A stretch of DNA of 64,000 nt from positions 103,127-167,126 of the forward strand of contig NZ_JADPFO010000004.1 of assembly GCF_015668515.1 (NCBI RefSeq), in the 5' to 3' direction. A model generated the notes under the pieces. It did not search any database. It was not told the DNA's origin and saw nothing but the letters and a program-made list of their open reading frames with translations. How positions within the stretch are numbered: the first letter of the stretch is position 1; each line of letters opens with the position of its first letter. The stretch comes from Paraclostridium tenue (GTDB taxonomy: Bacteria > Bacillota > Clostridia > Peptostreptococcales > Peptostreptococcaceae). This document shows positions 28,732 through 37,288 of the stretch, piece after piece. A program made the position numbers and the translations under genes.

Positions 28732-29568
28732 TTATATTTGTTTAACAATATCTTTTATCATTAAAATCTCTCTTTTGTGACCTTCATCTTCTAATGGTGT
28801 TTCTAGATAAAATGGTAAATGTTTTAATTTTGGATGTGTTATAAACCTTATAATCGCATCCAATCCTATTTCTCCTTCACCAATACAAGCATGTCTATCT
28901 TTTTTAGATTCAAAAGGCATCATACTATCATTAAGGTGCACTGCTTTTAATCTTTCTAAACCTATTATTTTATCAAATTTATCTATCACTGAATCTAAAT
29001 CATTTACTATATCATATCCTGCCGAAAATATATGACAAGTATCTAAGCATACTCCTATTTTTTCATCATGTTCTACTTTATCTATAATTTCTCTTATTTG
29101 CTCAAAAGTAAACCCTATTTCACTTCCTTTGCCAGACATAGTTTCAAGTAAAACAGTTATATTTTCTTTTCCTGTTATAGCTTCATTTAATGCACTAGCT
29201 ATCTTATCTATTCCAACTTCTACACCTGAACCTACATGACTACCTGGATGAAAACACATAAATTCTATTCCTAAAGAATCCATTCTTTCTATATCTTCTT
29301 TAATTACCTTTCTTCCAAACTCATATACTTCTTCTTTAACTCCTGCTAAGTTCATAGTATATGGTGCATGCGCTAGTAGTGGCCCAAAATTATTATCTTT
29401 TCTTATTTCTTGAAATTTCATTATATCTTTTTCATCAAAAGCTTTAGCATTTCCTCCCCTTGGATTTCTGCTAAAAAATTGAAAAGTATTCGCTCCCATA
29501 TCTACAGCACTTTGAGCTGCTTTTGAAAATCCTTTTGCTATTGATATATGTGGTCCTATTACTATCAC
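28732..29568 (-). CDS. nfo: Endonuclease IV
   Basis: This ~278-aa zinc-dependent AP endonuclease cuts at abasic sites in base-excision repair. The TIM-barrel AP_endonuc_2 signatures are present: [41 protein letters not shown] and [12 protein letters not shown]. The GTG ending at 29568 is preferred, 6 nt after AGGAGGA; the ATG at 29586 lies upstream of that site. It works in the same pathway as nth at 23051. Confidence 0.95.
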   Translation of the reverse strand: MIVIGPHISIAKGFSKAAQSAVDMGANTFQFFSRNPRGGNAKAFDEKDIMKFQEIRKDNNFGPLLAHAPYTMNLAGVKEEVYEFGRKVIKEDIERMDSLGIEFMCFHPGSHVGSGVEVGIDKIASALNEAITGKENITVLLETMSGKGSEIGFTFEQIREIIDKVEHDEKIGVCLDTCHIFSAGYDIVNDLDSVIDKFDKIIGLERLKAVHLNDSMMPFESKKDRHACIGEGEIGLDAIIRFITHPKLKHLPFYLETPLEDEGHKREILMIKDIVKQI

Positions 29569-29619
29569 TAATTTTCCTCCTACCAATTTATATTCATTTT
29601 TATTAATATACCCAAAAAA

Positions 29620-29649
29620 ATAAGTATCAACAAGTTTGTTGATACTTTA
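29620..29649 (-). terminator. Terminator after the ArsR-like regulator gene
   Basis: A 12-bp stem (AAGTATCAACAA paired with TTGTTGATACTT) has a two-base loop and a run of A on the plus strand (U on the minus strand). It overlaps the stop codon. Confidence 0.8.
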
Positions 29650-30210
29650 TACTCTACATTTTTCTTCTACGGGTATAGTAATTAAAGATAAATTATATTT
29701 AGTTTCCGATTCTTCATGCTTTCTATTTAATATAATTTCTTTTATTTTCAAGTCCATTGTTTCTACTAACTCTTTAATCTCATCTTTGTTTAAAGATACT
29801 TGATTATAATTAGTTATATTTTCATCCTCTATATTATTTTCTTCAATAGCTTTATAAAAGGAATTACTCATATTTTCAAACTTAGATATACAGATATCCC
29901 CCATATCCATTTGTTCCAAGTCGTTATTAAAATCCAAAGCTTTTTTCCCTATTACAATATGTTTAGCTGTAGGGTAGTAATATTTCTCCACAATTCCAGA
30001 TTTAACTTTCTCTTCTACTAAATCTAAAACTCCTACTTTATATAAAGTTTTTATATGGTAATTTATTTTTGCATGTGGTTCATCTAATAATTGAGATAAT
30101 TGTTTTGCTGATAATGGAGTTGCCTTAAATGCTTTTAATATATCTATTCTTCTTGGATGTGCAATAGCTTTTATGCACTCTAAATCTCTCAGTACTAATA
30201 CTTCTTTCAT
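29647..30210 (-). CDS. ArsR-like winged-helix transcription regulator
   Basis: This ~187-aa protein has an N-terminal winged helix-turn-helix (~5-85: LECIKAIAHPRRIDILKAF, then a recognition helix with AKINYHIKTLYKVGVL). A C-terminal helical region (~110-185) probably dimerises or binds a ligand. No metal-binding cysteine pair typical of metal-sensing ArsR proteins is seen. The ATG ending at 30210 is preferred over 30225, which has no binding site. It lies downstream of glutaminase; targets are unknown. Confidence 0.82.
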   Translation of the reverse strand: MKEVLVLRDLECIKAIAHPRRIDILKAFKATPLSAKQLSQLLDEPHAKINYHIKTLYKVGVLDLVEEKVKSGIVEKYYYPTAKHIVIGKKALDFNNDLEQMDMGDICISKFENMSNSFYKAIEENNIEDENITNYNQVSLNKDEIKELVETMDLKIKEIILNRKHEESETKYNLSLITIPVEEKCRV

Positions 30211-30290
30211 TCCCCCACCACCCATAAAAATATTTAATTATATAAATAATTATATATTACCAAGCAGTAATTGTCAAAAAATTCTCTATT

Positions 30291-31208
30291 TTAGAATATA
30301 TTTATTTTATATTTTTCACTCAAGTTTTGCAGTATTTTTATACCAGCAATGCTATTACCTTTTTTATCAAGAGCAGGACCATATATACCTATTCCCATCT
30401 TCTTAGGTACAGAAGCCATTATACCGCCTCCGACACCAGATTTTGCAGGTATTCCTACTTTTATTGCAAATTCTCCTGATGCATCATACATACCACATGT
30501 AACCATAAAAGTTTTAACTATACGTGATATTCTTTCATCTATAAGTCTATTTCCAGTTTCAATATCTAATCCATATGATGCTAGATTCACTCCCATTCTA
30601 GCTAAATCTACACAATCTACTTCTATTGAACATTGTTTAAAATATAAGTCTAATACTTCTTCCACATCACCTTCTATAAATCCATCATTTTTTAAAAGAT
30701 ATGCCATAGCTCTATTTCTATCTCCCGTAGCCTTTTCAGACTCATATACATCATAATTTATTTTTAAATTATCGTTTTTAGCTAATTTTCTAAAGAAATT
30801 TAACATTTTTTCTTCTTTTTCTTTAAGGTTTTTACCTTTTATCATAGAAGTTGTAACTATAGCTCCTGCATTTATCATTGGGTTACATGGCTTTTTAGTG
30901 TTATTAGTTTCTAATTTCATTATTGAGTTAAATGGGTCTCCACTAGGCTCCATCCCCACCTTAGAAAATACATGTTCCCAATCACTTTCACTAAGTACTA
31001 AGGCTAAAACAATAGGTTTCGATATACTCTGTATAGTGAATTTTTTATCATAGTGTCCAGCTGTATGAACAACATTGTTCATATCTATCATACATATTCC
31101 TAAATCATCTTGTCTTGCTTTTTTAAGCTCAGGTATATATGATGCCACCTGTCCATAATTTGCATATTTTCTGTTATCTTCAAGTATTTTTTCTAATACA
31201 TTTTCCAT
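30291..31208 (-). CDS. glsA: Glutaminase
   Basis: This ~305-aa cytosolic enzyme hydrolyses glutamine to glutamate and ammonia. It has the serine-beta-lactamase-like fold with the catalytic S-x-x-K in FTIQSISKP, plus the family segments NPMINAGAIVT and SGVGGGIMASVP. The ATG ending at 31208 lies 7 nt after AAGGAGG, so the longer start at 31214 is rejected. It is followed by the ArsR-like gene, without a clear terminator in the 80-nt gap. Confidence 0.95.
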   Translation of the reverse strand: MENVLEKILEDNRKYANYGQVASYIPELKKARQDDLGICMIDMNNVVHTAGHYDKKFTIQSISKPIVLALVLSESDWEHVFSKVGMEPSGDPFNSIMKLETNNTKKPCNPMINAGAIVTTSMIKGKNLKEKEEKMLNFFRKLAKNDNLKINYDVYESEKATGDRNRAMAYLLKNDGFIEGDVEEVLDLYFKQCSIEVDCVDLARMGVNLASYGLDIETGNRLIDERISRIVKTFMVTCGMYDASGEFAIKVGIPAKSGVGGGIMASVPKKMGIGIYGPALDKKGNSIAGIKILQNLSEKYKINIF

Positions 31209-31262
31209 ACGCATTCCTCCTTATTTTTTTATAACGCTTCAATACTCTTTTAAATATAATAC

Positions 31263-31299
31263 AAAAAATCCTGGGATTGTGTCAACTTCCCAGGATTTC
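31263..31299 (-). terminator. Terminator after the TGS/uridine-kinase gene
   Basis: An 11-bp stem (AAATCCTGGGA paired with TCCCAGGATTT) with an 11-nt loop has a U run on the minus strand. It closes the operon that begins at prsW. Confidence 0.85.
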
Positions 31300-31303
31300 A
31301 ATC

Positions 31304-32959
31304 TTAATCAACGATTCTACTACCTCCAATAAATTCTCTTATTATAGATGTAGGTGGTATATCTAGTTCATCATCCAACTCTACAAAGTATTGTAAAAAT
31401 TTAAGAACCCTATTAGCTTCTATAAAAGCTTCATTATCATCTTTTATCTCTTCTAAAAGTGGCTTAGCATATTTTTTTAGTATAGCTAGTTCATATAAAC
31501 AAGCTGAATTAAACATAATATCCGCTTCTTCTTGATAAGGGAATATATTTTTATCTTCTCCTCTTCTTACAGAATCCCAATTTAAAATAGTTTTCTCCGC
31601 ACTATAACCTCTAAAGTTGTAATCTCTAACTATTCGTCTTATTAACCTTAAATCAGTCGTAGGTATTCTATTATGATTATCTAGATTTATTTGAGTAAGA
31701 ACGCTTATATAAATCTTAAACTTATCTTTTTCATCTATACTTTTAGTAAGCATAGGATTTAAAGCGTGTATACCTTCTAAAATAATTGGTTGATCCTTAT
31801 CTATTTTCAATGTTTTTCCACTAAATTCTCTTTTACCTGTCTTAAAATTAAATTTAGGAAGCCTTATTTCTTCTCCTTTAAGTAATTTTTCTAAATCACT
31901 ATTAAACAACTCTAAGTCTATAGCATATATAGATTCAAAATCATAGTTACCAAATTCATCTAACGGTGTATCCTCTCTATTAACAAAATAGTCGTCTAGA
32001 GATATAGGCACTGGGTGTAAATTATTTACTTTTAACTGAATTGATAATCTATGAGCGAAACTTGTTTTTCCTGATGATGATGGAGCTGCTATTAATATAA
32101 CTCTTTTATTATTTTCCTTTATTATATCTGCAATTTGAGATATCTTTTTTTCATGTAAAGCTTCTACTATTCTTATTATCTCACTATATTTATTTTCTGT
32201 TATAGCCTTATTAAGACTTACAACTTCACCTACACCTATAAGATCTGACCATAATTCAGATTCCTTGTATATATTTGATAATTTATGCTGAGGTATAAAT
32301 TCTTGAGCTTTAGTTTTATCAAGTTTACTAGGTCCTAGTATAACAACGCCAGATTTCCATTTTTTTATATCAAATACAGTTACGTAACCTGTCGATGGTA
32401 GCATATGCCCATAAAAATGATTTATATAACTTCCACATTTATATATTTTCACGTCATCGTATTCTTTATATTTTAAAAGCTCAGCTTTTATATAATCATG
32501 TCTTTCTTCAAAGATTTTTATAGCGTTTTCCTTGTTAGTGACTATCTTTTCTATATTTTCATTTCTATCTATTATAGACTTAACTTGTGCTTTTATGTTA
32601 TCTAAAATTTCATCGTTTAGATTTTGTTTTCCAATTTTAACCTCACAATATAAACCATTAGATAAAGAGTGTTCTATAGTAACTTTACAATTAGGATATA
32701 ATTCCTCACATGCTTTTATAAAAATGAAAGATAATGTTCTTGTATAAACCCTCATACCATCAGCAATTGTAGTATCTATAAATTCAAGGTTACAATCTTT
32801 ATTTAACTCAGTACTTAAATCTTTCAATTTATTATCTATTTTTCCTAATGTTATTATCCCTTTATACTTACTGCTTAAATCTTTAGATATATTTTCTAAG
32901 ATTACGCCTTTTTTGTATTTATAATTAGATTCACCAATTTTGACATTTATATTACACAT
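31304..32959 (-). CDS. Uridine kinase-like protein fused to ThrRS-like TGS and SAD domains
   Basis: This 551-aa fusion has a TGS-like domain (~1-63) and a tRNA_SAD-like domain (~65-200; HFYGHMLPSTGYV resembles ThrRS CRGPHLPTTK, but the HxxxH zinc motif is missing). A P-loop nucleoside kinase follows, with Walker A APSSSGKT (~292-299), a PISLDDYFVNRE segment and IILEGIHAL. Such fusions are known in Clostridia and Thermotogae. The kinase may phosphorylate uridine or another nucleoside; the role of the tRNA-synthetase-like part is unknown. It is the last gene of a five-gene run. Confidence 0.88.
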   Translation of the reverse strand: MCNINVKIGESNYKYKKGVILENISKDLSSKYKGIITLGKIDNKLKDLSTELNKDCNLEFIDTTIADGMRVYTRTLSFIFIKACEELYPNCKVTIEHSLSNGLYCEVKIGKQNLNDEILDNIKAQVKSIIDRNENIEKIVTNKENAIKIFEERHDYIKAELLKYKEYDDVKIYKCGSYINHFYGHMLPSTGYVTVFDIKKWKSGVVILGPSKLDKTKAQEFIPQHKLSNIYKESELWSDLIGVGEVVSLNKAITENKYSEIIRIVEALHEKKISQIADIIKENNKRVILIAAPSSSGKTSFAHRLSIQLKVNNLHPVPISLDDYFVNREDTPLDEFGNYDFESIYAIDLELFNSDLEKLLKGEEIRLPKFNFKTGKREFSGKTLKIDKDQPIILEGIHALNPMLTKSIDEKDKFKIYISVLTQINLDNHNRIPTTDLRLIRRIVRDYNFRGYSAEKTILNWDSVRRGEDKNIFPYQEEADIMFNSACLYELAILKKYAKPLLEEIKDDNEAFIEANRVLKFLQYFVELDDELDIPPTSIIREFIGGSRIVD

Positions 32960-33010
32960 AGAATCCTCCCTGTCTTTTTAATCCTTATACTATTATTAGA
33001 ACGGTTTATA

Positions 33011-33751
33011 TTATATAAATCGTTCTAATAATTTAACAGATTCATTTATATCATTGTAATTTATTTCTAATATAATAAATTGAGGATTTAATTTTATTAA
33101 ATCTTTTATGCTATCAATACTTAATATTCCTTTTCCAAGTCCAATGTGTAAATCTTTTATACCATCATTGTCACTTAGATGAATTAAATTTAATTTATCC
33201 TTTAATTTTGATATAAAATCATCTTTATTTATTAAGTTATGTCCTGTATCATAACAAAATCCAATCTTAGGTACGCTATTAAATATATATTCAAATTCAT
33301 ACGATGTTGTTCCTACATTACATATATCTCCACCTTTTGTATAAGTATTTTCAATATATATTTTTGTATCTATATCTAAATTTTTGAAAAATTTAATACT
33401 ATTATTTAAGTATTTTTCTTTATTTTTTTCAAACCTATTTGTTATCACATACCCTACATGCATATTAAAATATTTTACATCTATATTAATTAAGTTCTTG
33501 TTTAGTTCTAATATAAACTTTATCCAAGACTCTCTTATATAATCTATATTTTCACAAGTATTAAGTTCCATAGGAATATGTATGCCTATACTTATATTAT
33601 TTTCTTCAAATTTTTTAGCATATTTAATAACTTGCTTACATTCATCTAAATTGTCAATTCCTATCTCTATATGATTTATGTATTTATTACACTTGCATAT
33701 ATCAATAGCTTTACTTATTTCATGAACTAATGCTGGTATACCTATTTTCAT
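33011..33751 (-). CDS. TIM-barrel sugar phosphate isomerase/epimerase-like protein
   Basis: This 246-aa protein resembles the AP_endonuc_2/xylose isomerase-like superfamily. Short beta strands end in likely metal-ligand positions: HIEIGIDN, IYIENTYTKGG, IGFCYDTGHN and LIHLSDNDG. The substrate cannot be told. It lies 10 nt after lepB and 51 nt before the TGS/kinase gene. Confidence 0.82.
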   Translation of the reverse strand: MKIGIPALVHEISKAIDICKCNKYINHIEIGIDNLDECKQVIKYAKKFEENNISIGIHIPMELNTCENIDYIRESWIKFILELNKNLINIDVKYFNMHVGYVITNRFEKNKEKYLNNSIKFFKNLDIDTKIYIENTYTKGGDICNVGTTSYEFEYIFNSVPKIGFCYDTGHNLINKDDFISKLKDKLNLIHLSDNDGIKDLHIGLGKGILSIDSIKDLIKLNPQFIILEINYNDINESVKLLERFI

Positions 33752-33761
33752 ATCTATACCT

Positions 33762-34295
33762 CTATGAAATCTTTCCTATTTTATTAAATGGTAGCAATCT
33801 AACCATAACTTTTCCCATTATATCACTTTCTTTTACTATTCCTACTTGTGGATCTCTGCTATCCATACTATTTTCTCTATTATCCCCCATAGCAAATACA
33901 TATCCTTTTGGAATAGTCATATCTATATCTCCTTCTGTTTTTGCTCCATGTATGTATTTTTCATCTTGAAGCTTTCCATTTATATATACTTTATTATCAG
34001 TTATCTTTATATGGTCTCCTGGAACTGCTATAACTCTTTTTACTAAATCCTTTGCTTTTCCATTATCTTGTAATAAATCTGTCTTAAAAACAATTATATC
34101 TCCTCTTTTAGGCTCTTTGTGATCATATGCAATTCTATTTATTATCAAATAATCTTTTTCTTCTAGCGTAGGATACATAGATGATCCTTGCACTAGTGTT
34201 GGTCTAACAAAGTGAGTTATTATAAGAGCAATAACTAATGATACAGCTATTATTTTAATCCACTCTATTATCTCCTTTTTAATGTTTTTGCTCAA
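33762..34295 (-). CDS. lepB: Signal peptidase I
   Basis: This ~177-aa membrane serine protease removes signal peptides from exported proteins. An N-terminal helix (IIAVSLVIALIITHFV) leads into the catalytic Ser in QGSSMYPTL; the catalytic Lys is in VKRVIAVPGD, and GYVFAMGDNRENSMDSR follows. The TTG ending at 34295 lies 9 nt after AAGGAG; the ATG at 34313 overlaps that site. The gene overlaps the end of the HEPN-like gene by 17 nt. Confidence 0.94.
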   Translation of the reverse strand: MSKNIKKEIIEWIKIIAVSLVIALIITHFVRPTLVQGSSMYPTLEEKDYLIINRIAYDHKEPKRGDIIVFKTDLLQDNGKAKDLVKRVIAVPGDHIKITDNKVYINGKLQDEKYIHGAKTEGDIDMTIPKGYVFAMGDNRENSMDSRDPQVGIVKESDIMGKVMVRLLPFNKIGKIS

Positions 34296-35109
34296 ATTCT
34301 TCATCTCCTTCATGCTCTACATACTTAGATAAAAGCTCTATAATTATATCATTTATATGCTCATACTTTTTAGTATTTATCCCCAAATCTAAAAGTTCAC
34401 ATGCCTTAATTAAATCATGTACAACTTCCATAGGGCTTCCATATATAGCTTCTATATCTTCCCTACTAACACCTCTGAATCCGTGGCCTACTGGACTTTC
34501 ATTTCTTAACCTTATTAAGTTTTCAAGTTTTTCTCCATTTAATATTTCTAAAACTTTATCCATACGCTTAGTTTGTTTAAGATATCTCTTTATATATTGA
34601 GTTACACCATGTATTAGGTTACCATTATATATATTATACTTCTTTTTAAGAGTATATAGTATATTTTTCTTAGACACCATATGCCCATGCATTGACACTA
34701 CATATTTTTTATCTTCTTTGGAATTAACAAATATATATTTAAATAAAGCTTCTTTTAATCTGTAAAGTCGACCTAAGAAATCTATGTATTCCTCGTTAAC
34801 TATCTGAATTTTTATATTCTCTATTAACTCTGATAGTATGTCTTCTGGATCTCCATCATTTAAATTTTCTAAGTTAGATATAAGATTTTTAATCTCTTTT
34901 CTTTCTAACATAGGTTCACTTAAATTTTTAGCAATACTAAGTGCTGTATTAAAGTCAAAATTAGTAGCATATTTACATGAATTTAATAAATCATATAAAT
35001 CTCCACTTTCTATACCTGCCTCAATTAATATATCTAAAACTCCATCATAATCATATCTTTGTAAAAACTTGCATATAACTAATTCTTGACTTTTATTTAT
35101 ATATCTCAT
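34279..35109 (-). CDS. Csm6-like HEPN-domain protein without CARF domain
   Basis: This 276-aa, mostly helical protein is not a standard annotated family to me. It contains LRNESPVGHGF, with Arg202-Asn203 and His209, fitting the R-x4-6-H ribonuclease motif of HEPN domains. An upstream helix DFLGRLYRLKEAL (~110-122) and a segment FDFNTAL (~51-57) also resemble the linker and HEPN parts of Csm6/TIGR02710 proteins. No Rossmann-like CARF sensor domain precedes it: the start is 17 nt after prsW. No cas gene or CRISPR array is in the window. RNase activity is inference. Confidence 0.7.
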   Translation of the reverse strand: MRYINKSQELVICKFLQRYDYDGVLDILIEAGIESGDLYDLLNSCKYATNFDFNTALSIAKNLSEPMLERKEIKNLISNLENLNDGDPEDILSELIENIKIQIVNEEYIDFLGRLYRLKEALFKYIFVNSKEDKKYVVSMHGHMVSKKNILYTLKKKYNIYNGNLIHGVTQYIKRYLKQTKRMDKVLEILNGEKLENLIRLRNESPVGHGFRGVSREDIEAIYGSPMEVVHDLIKACELLDLGINTKKYEHINDIIIELLSKYVEHEGDEEFEQKH

Positions 35110-35126
35110 TTAATCACTCCTATTGA

Positions 35127-35846
35127 TCATTTTCTTTTTCTTCTTGTCCTTAATCTTATAAATCTCTTCCTTGCATAATCAGTATAAATATCTACTTTAT
35201 CTAAACTTATTTTCCATAAATATATCAAGTATAAAAGAAATAATACTGTTGCCCAAGTTGTTTTTATCATTAATAAAAAATCGAAAATTCCATGAAGTAT
35301 TATTGGAATAAATAAGATTTTAAATAAATTAATTTTATTTTCATTCTTATTTTTGCTATTAAATTTATATATAGATAAATAATACCCCATAGCTATAGCA
35401 AACATTATATGACCTGGTATAGCTATAATCGCTCTACTTAATCCAATTTCAAGTAAACTTAAATAATTTTCATAAAATATATATATTATATTTTCAACTG
35501 TTGCAAATCCAAGAGTTATAAATATGCTATATACTATTCCATCTAGTTTTTCTGTATAATATTTACTTTTTAATGTATAACCTATTAATACAATATATTT
35601 TAAAGTTTCTTCAGTTGATGCAGCTACTATAAACGCTATATAAGATAAATTTAAATATTCATTATTAATCTTAATTTTAAGTAGTAAATCTTCTATTGCT
35701 ATTGCTGGAATACTTATTAAAATTCCAATAAAAAATAGCTTTGCTAAGAATTTTATAGGTTCCTTTTCATATTTATCTTTAAAATATATCCACATTAAAA
35801 ACGCAAGACTAGGTGCTATAGATATAATTAATAAATTTAATTTCAT
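35127..35846 (-). CDS. prsW: PrsW family intramembrane metalloprotease
   Basis: This 239-aa polytopic membrane protein has 7-8 predicted helices and the family motifs AASTEETLKYIVL, GFATVENIIYI, PGHIMFAIAMGYY and ILHGIFDFLL, whose Glu and His residues form the likely metal site. In Bacillus and Clostridioides, PrsW cleaves anti-sigma factors of ECF sigma factors under envelope stress. No sigma factor lies in this window. It is the first gene of the run prsW - HEPN - lepB - TIM - kinase. Confidence 0.9.
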   Translation of the reverse strand: MKLNLLIISIAPSLAFLMWIYFKDKYEKEPIKFLAKLFFIGILISIPAIAIEDLLLKIKINNEYLNLSYIAFIVAASTEETLKYIVLIGYTLKSKYYTEKLDGIVYSIFITLGFATVENIIYIFYENYLSLLEIGLSRAIIAIPGHIMFAIAMGYYLSIYKFNSKNKNENKINLFKILFIPIILHGIFDFLLMIKTTWATVLFLLYLIYLWKISLDKVDIYTDYARKRFIRLRTRRKRK

Positions 35847-35970
35847 ATACTCATTACCTTTCTTATTAAATACGTTTCTAATATATTATTTCCAAATCTC
35901 TTAACAAAATAATCTATTTATTCATACTATGTATTAATACTATCATTTTAAGTAAGAAAGGAGTTTTTTT

Positions 35971-37242
35971 ATGCAAGATGGTTTTTTAACTGTAAATGTA
36001 GTTGATAGTACTAACAATTTTCCAATTGTTGATGCCACTGTTAATGTTTACTCTATGGCAACTGAAGACCAAGCATCTAGAACTATATTTCAAAATTTAA
36101 AAACAGACATCTCTGGCCAAATTGTAGGATTAAATCTAGAAGCACCTGATTTAATTTATTCTCAACAACCAAGTGATGTTAGGCCGTATAGTCAATATAT
36201 TGTAGAAGTTATAAAAGACGGTTATGAGACAACATTAATAAATGGAACTCAAATTTTAGCTACAGTTATAGCTGAGCAAGGCATTAGAATGCAGCCTCTT
36301 CAACGAAGCAGACGATTGTACTCTAGACAAAATGAAATAATAATTGATATAGGGCCTCATACTTTATGGGGTAATTATCCTCCAAAAATTCCAGAAAGTG
36401 ATTTAAAACCAATACCACCTCCAACTGGTTTCGTAGTTTTAGATAATCCTGTTGTCCCTGAATTTGTAGTAGTTCATGACGGTATGCCTGAAGATAAAAA
36501 TGCTCCTAATTATTGGATTTATTTCAAAGATTATATAAAAAACGTAGCATCTTCAGAGATTTACTCTACGTGGACTAGAGAAACTATTTTAGCTAATGTT
36601 GTAGCTATAATATCATTTACTTTAAATAGAGTTTTTACTGAATGGTATAGAAGTAAGGGATATACATTTACTATAACTTCAACTACAGCATATGACCATA
36701 AATATATACATGAAAGAAATGTGTTTGATACTATAAGTGTTGCAGTTGATGAAATTTTTAATACTTTTATAAAAAGACCTCCTACATCTAGACAGCCGTT
36801 ATTAGCTCAATACTGTGACGGAGTCAAAACTCAATGTCCAGGTCAAATGACACAATGGGGAAGCAAAGATTTGGGAGATCAAGGACTTAGCTATGAAGAA
36901 ATTATAAGATCTTTTTATGGAAATAATGTTGTGTTTGAAAAAGCACCTATAGTAAGTGGAGTTCCTGTATCCTTCCCTGGAGAGGTTTTACAAATAGGGT
37001 CTACAGGAAAAGATGTAAGAACTATTCAAAGTCAATTAAATGCAATATCAAATGGTTATCCCGCTATTCCTAAAATTAGAGAAGATGGTATATATAATGA
37101 TGCTACTGCTAATTCAGTAAAGGAATTTCAACGTATATTCGGTCTTCCTCAATCAGGTGTCGTAGATTTTAAAACATGGTATGAAATATCTAGAGTTTAT
37201 GTAGCTGTTACAAAAATAGCTTCATTAAATCCAACAATTTAA
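35971..37242 (+). CDS. sleC: Spore cortex-lytic enzyme SleC-like
   Basis: This 423-aa protein has the same length and layout as clostridial SleC. A prepro region (~1-150) has an internal carboxypeptidase-regulatory-like start (MQDGFLTVNVVDSTNNFPIVD). A SpoIID-like lytic transglycosylase core follows (~160-320; SSEIYSTWTRETI, with YCDGVKTQCPGQMTQWG containing Cys282 and Cys289), and then a peptidoglycan-binding domain (~335-410, ending GLPQSGVVDFKTW). SleC degrades cortex during germination after the pro part is cut by Csp proteases; none of those genes is in the window. A sporulation sigma promoter is expected but was not placed. Confidence 0.9.
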   Translation: MQDGFLTVNVVDSTNNFPIVDATVNVYSMATEDQASRTIFQNLKTDISGQIVGLNLEAPDLIYSQQPSDVRPYSQYIVEVIKDGYETTLINGTQILATVIAEQGIRMQPLQRSRRLYSRQNEIIIDIGPHTLWGNYPPKIPESDLKPIPPPTGFVVLDNPVVPEFVVVHDGMPEDKNAPNYWIYFKDYIKNVASSEIYSTWTRETILANVVAIISFTLNRVFTEWYRSKGYTFTITSTTAYDHKYIHERNVFDTISVAVDEIFNTFIKRPPTSRQPLLAQYCDGVKTQCPGQMTQWGSKDLGDQGLSYEEIIRSFYGNNVVFEKAPIVSGVPVSFPGEVLQIGSTGKDVRTIQSQLNAISNGYPAIPKIREDGIYNDATANSVKEFQRIFGLPQSGVVDFKTWYEISRVYVAVTKIASLNPTI

Positions 37243-37252
37243 TTTATTTCAT

Positions 37253-37288
37253 TTAAATAGTGTAGTAAAATTACTACACTATTTAAAT
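37253..37288. terminator. Bidirectional terminator between sleC and the DUF3298 gene
   Basis: A perfect 16-bp inverted repeat (37253-37268 with 37271-37286) lies between convergent genes and overlaps the minus-strand stop codon. Its T runs are interrupted. Confidence 0.7.
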
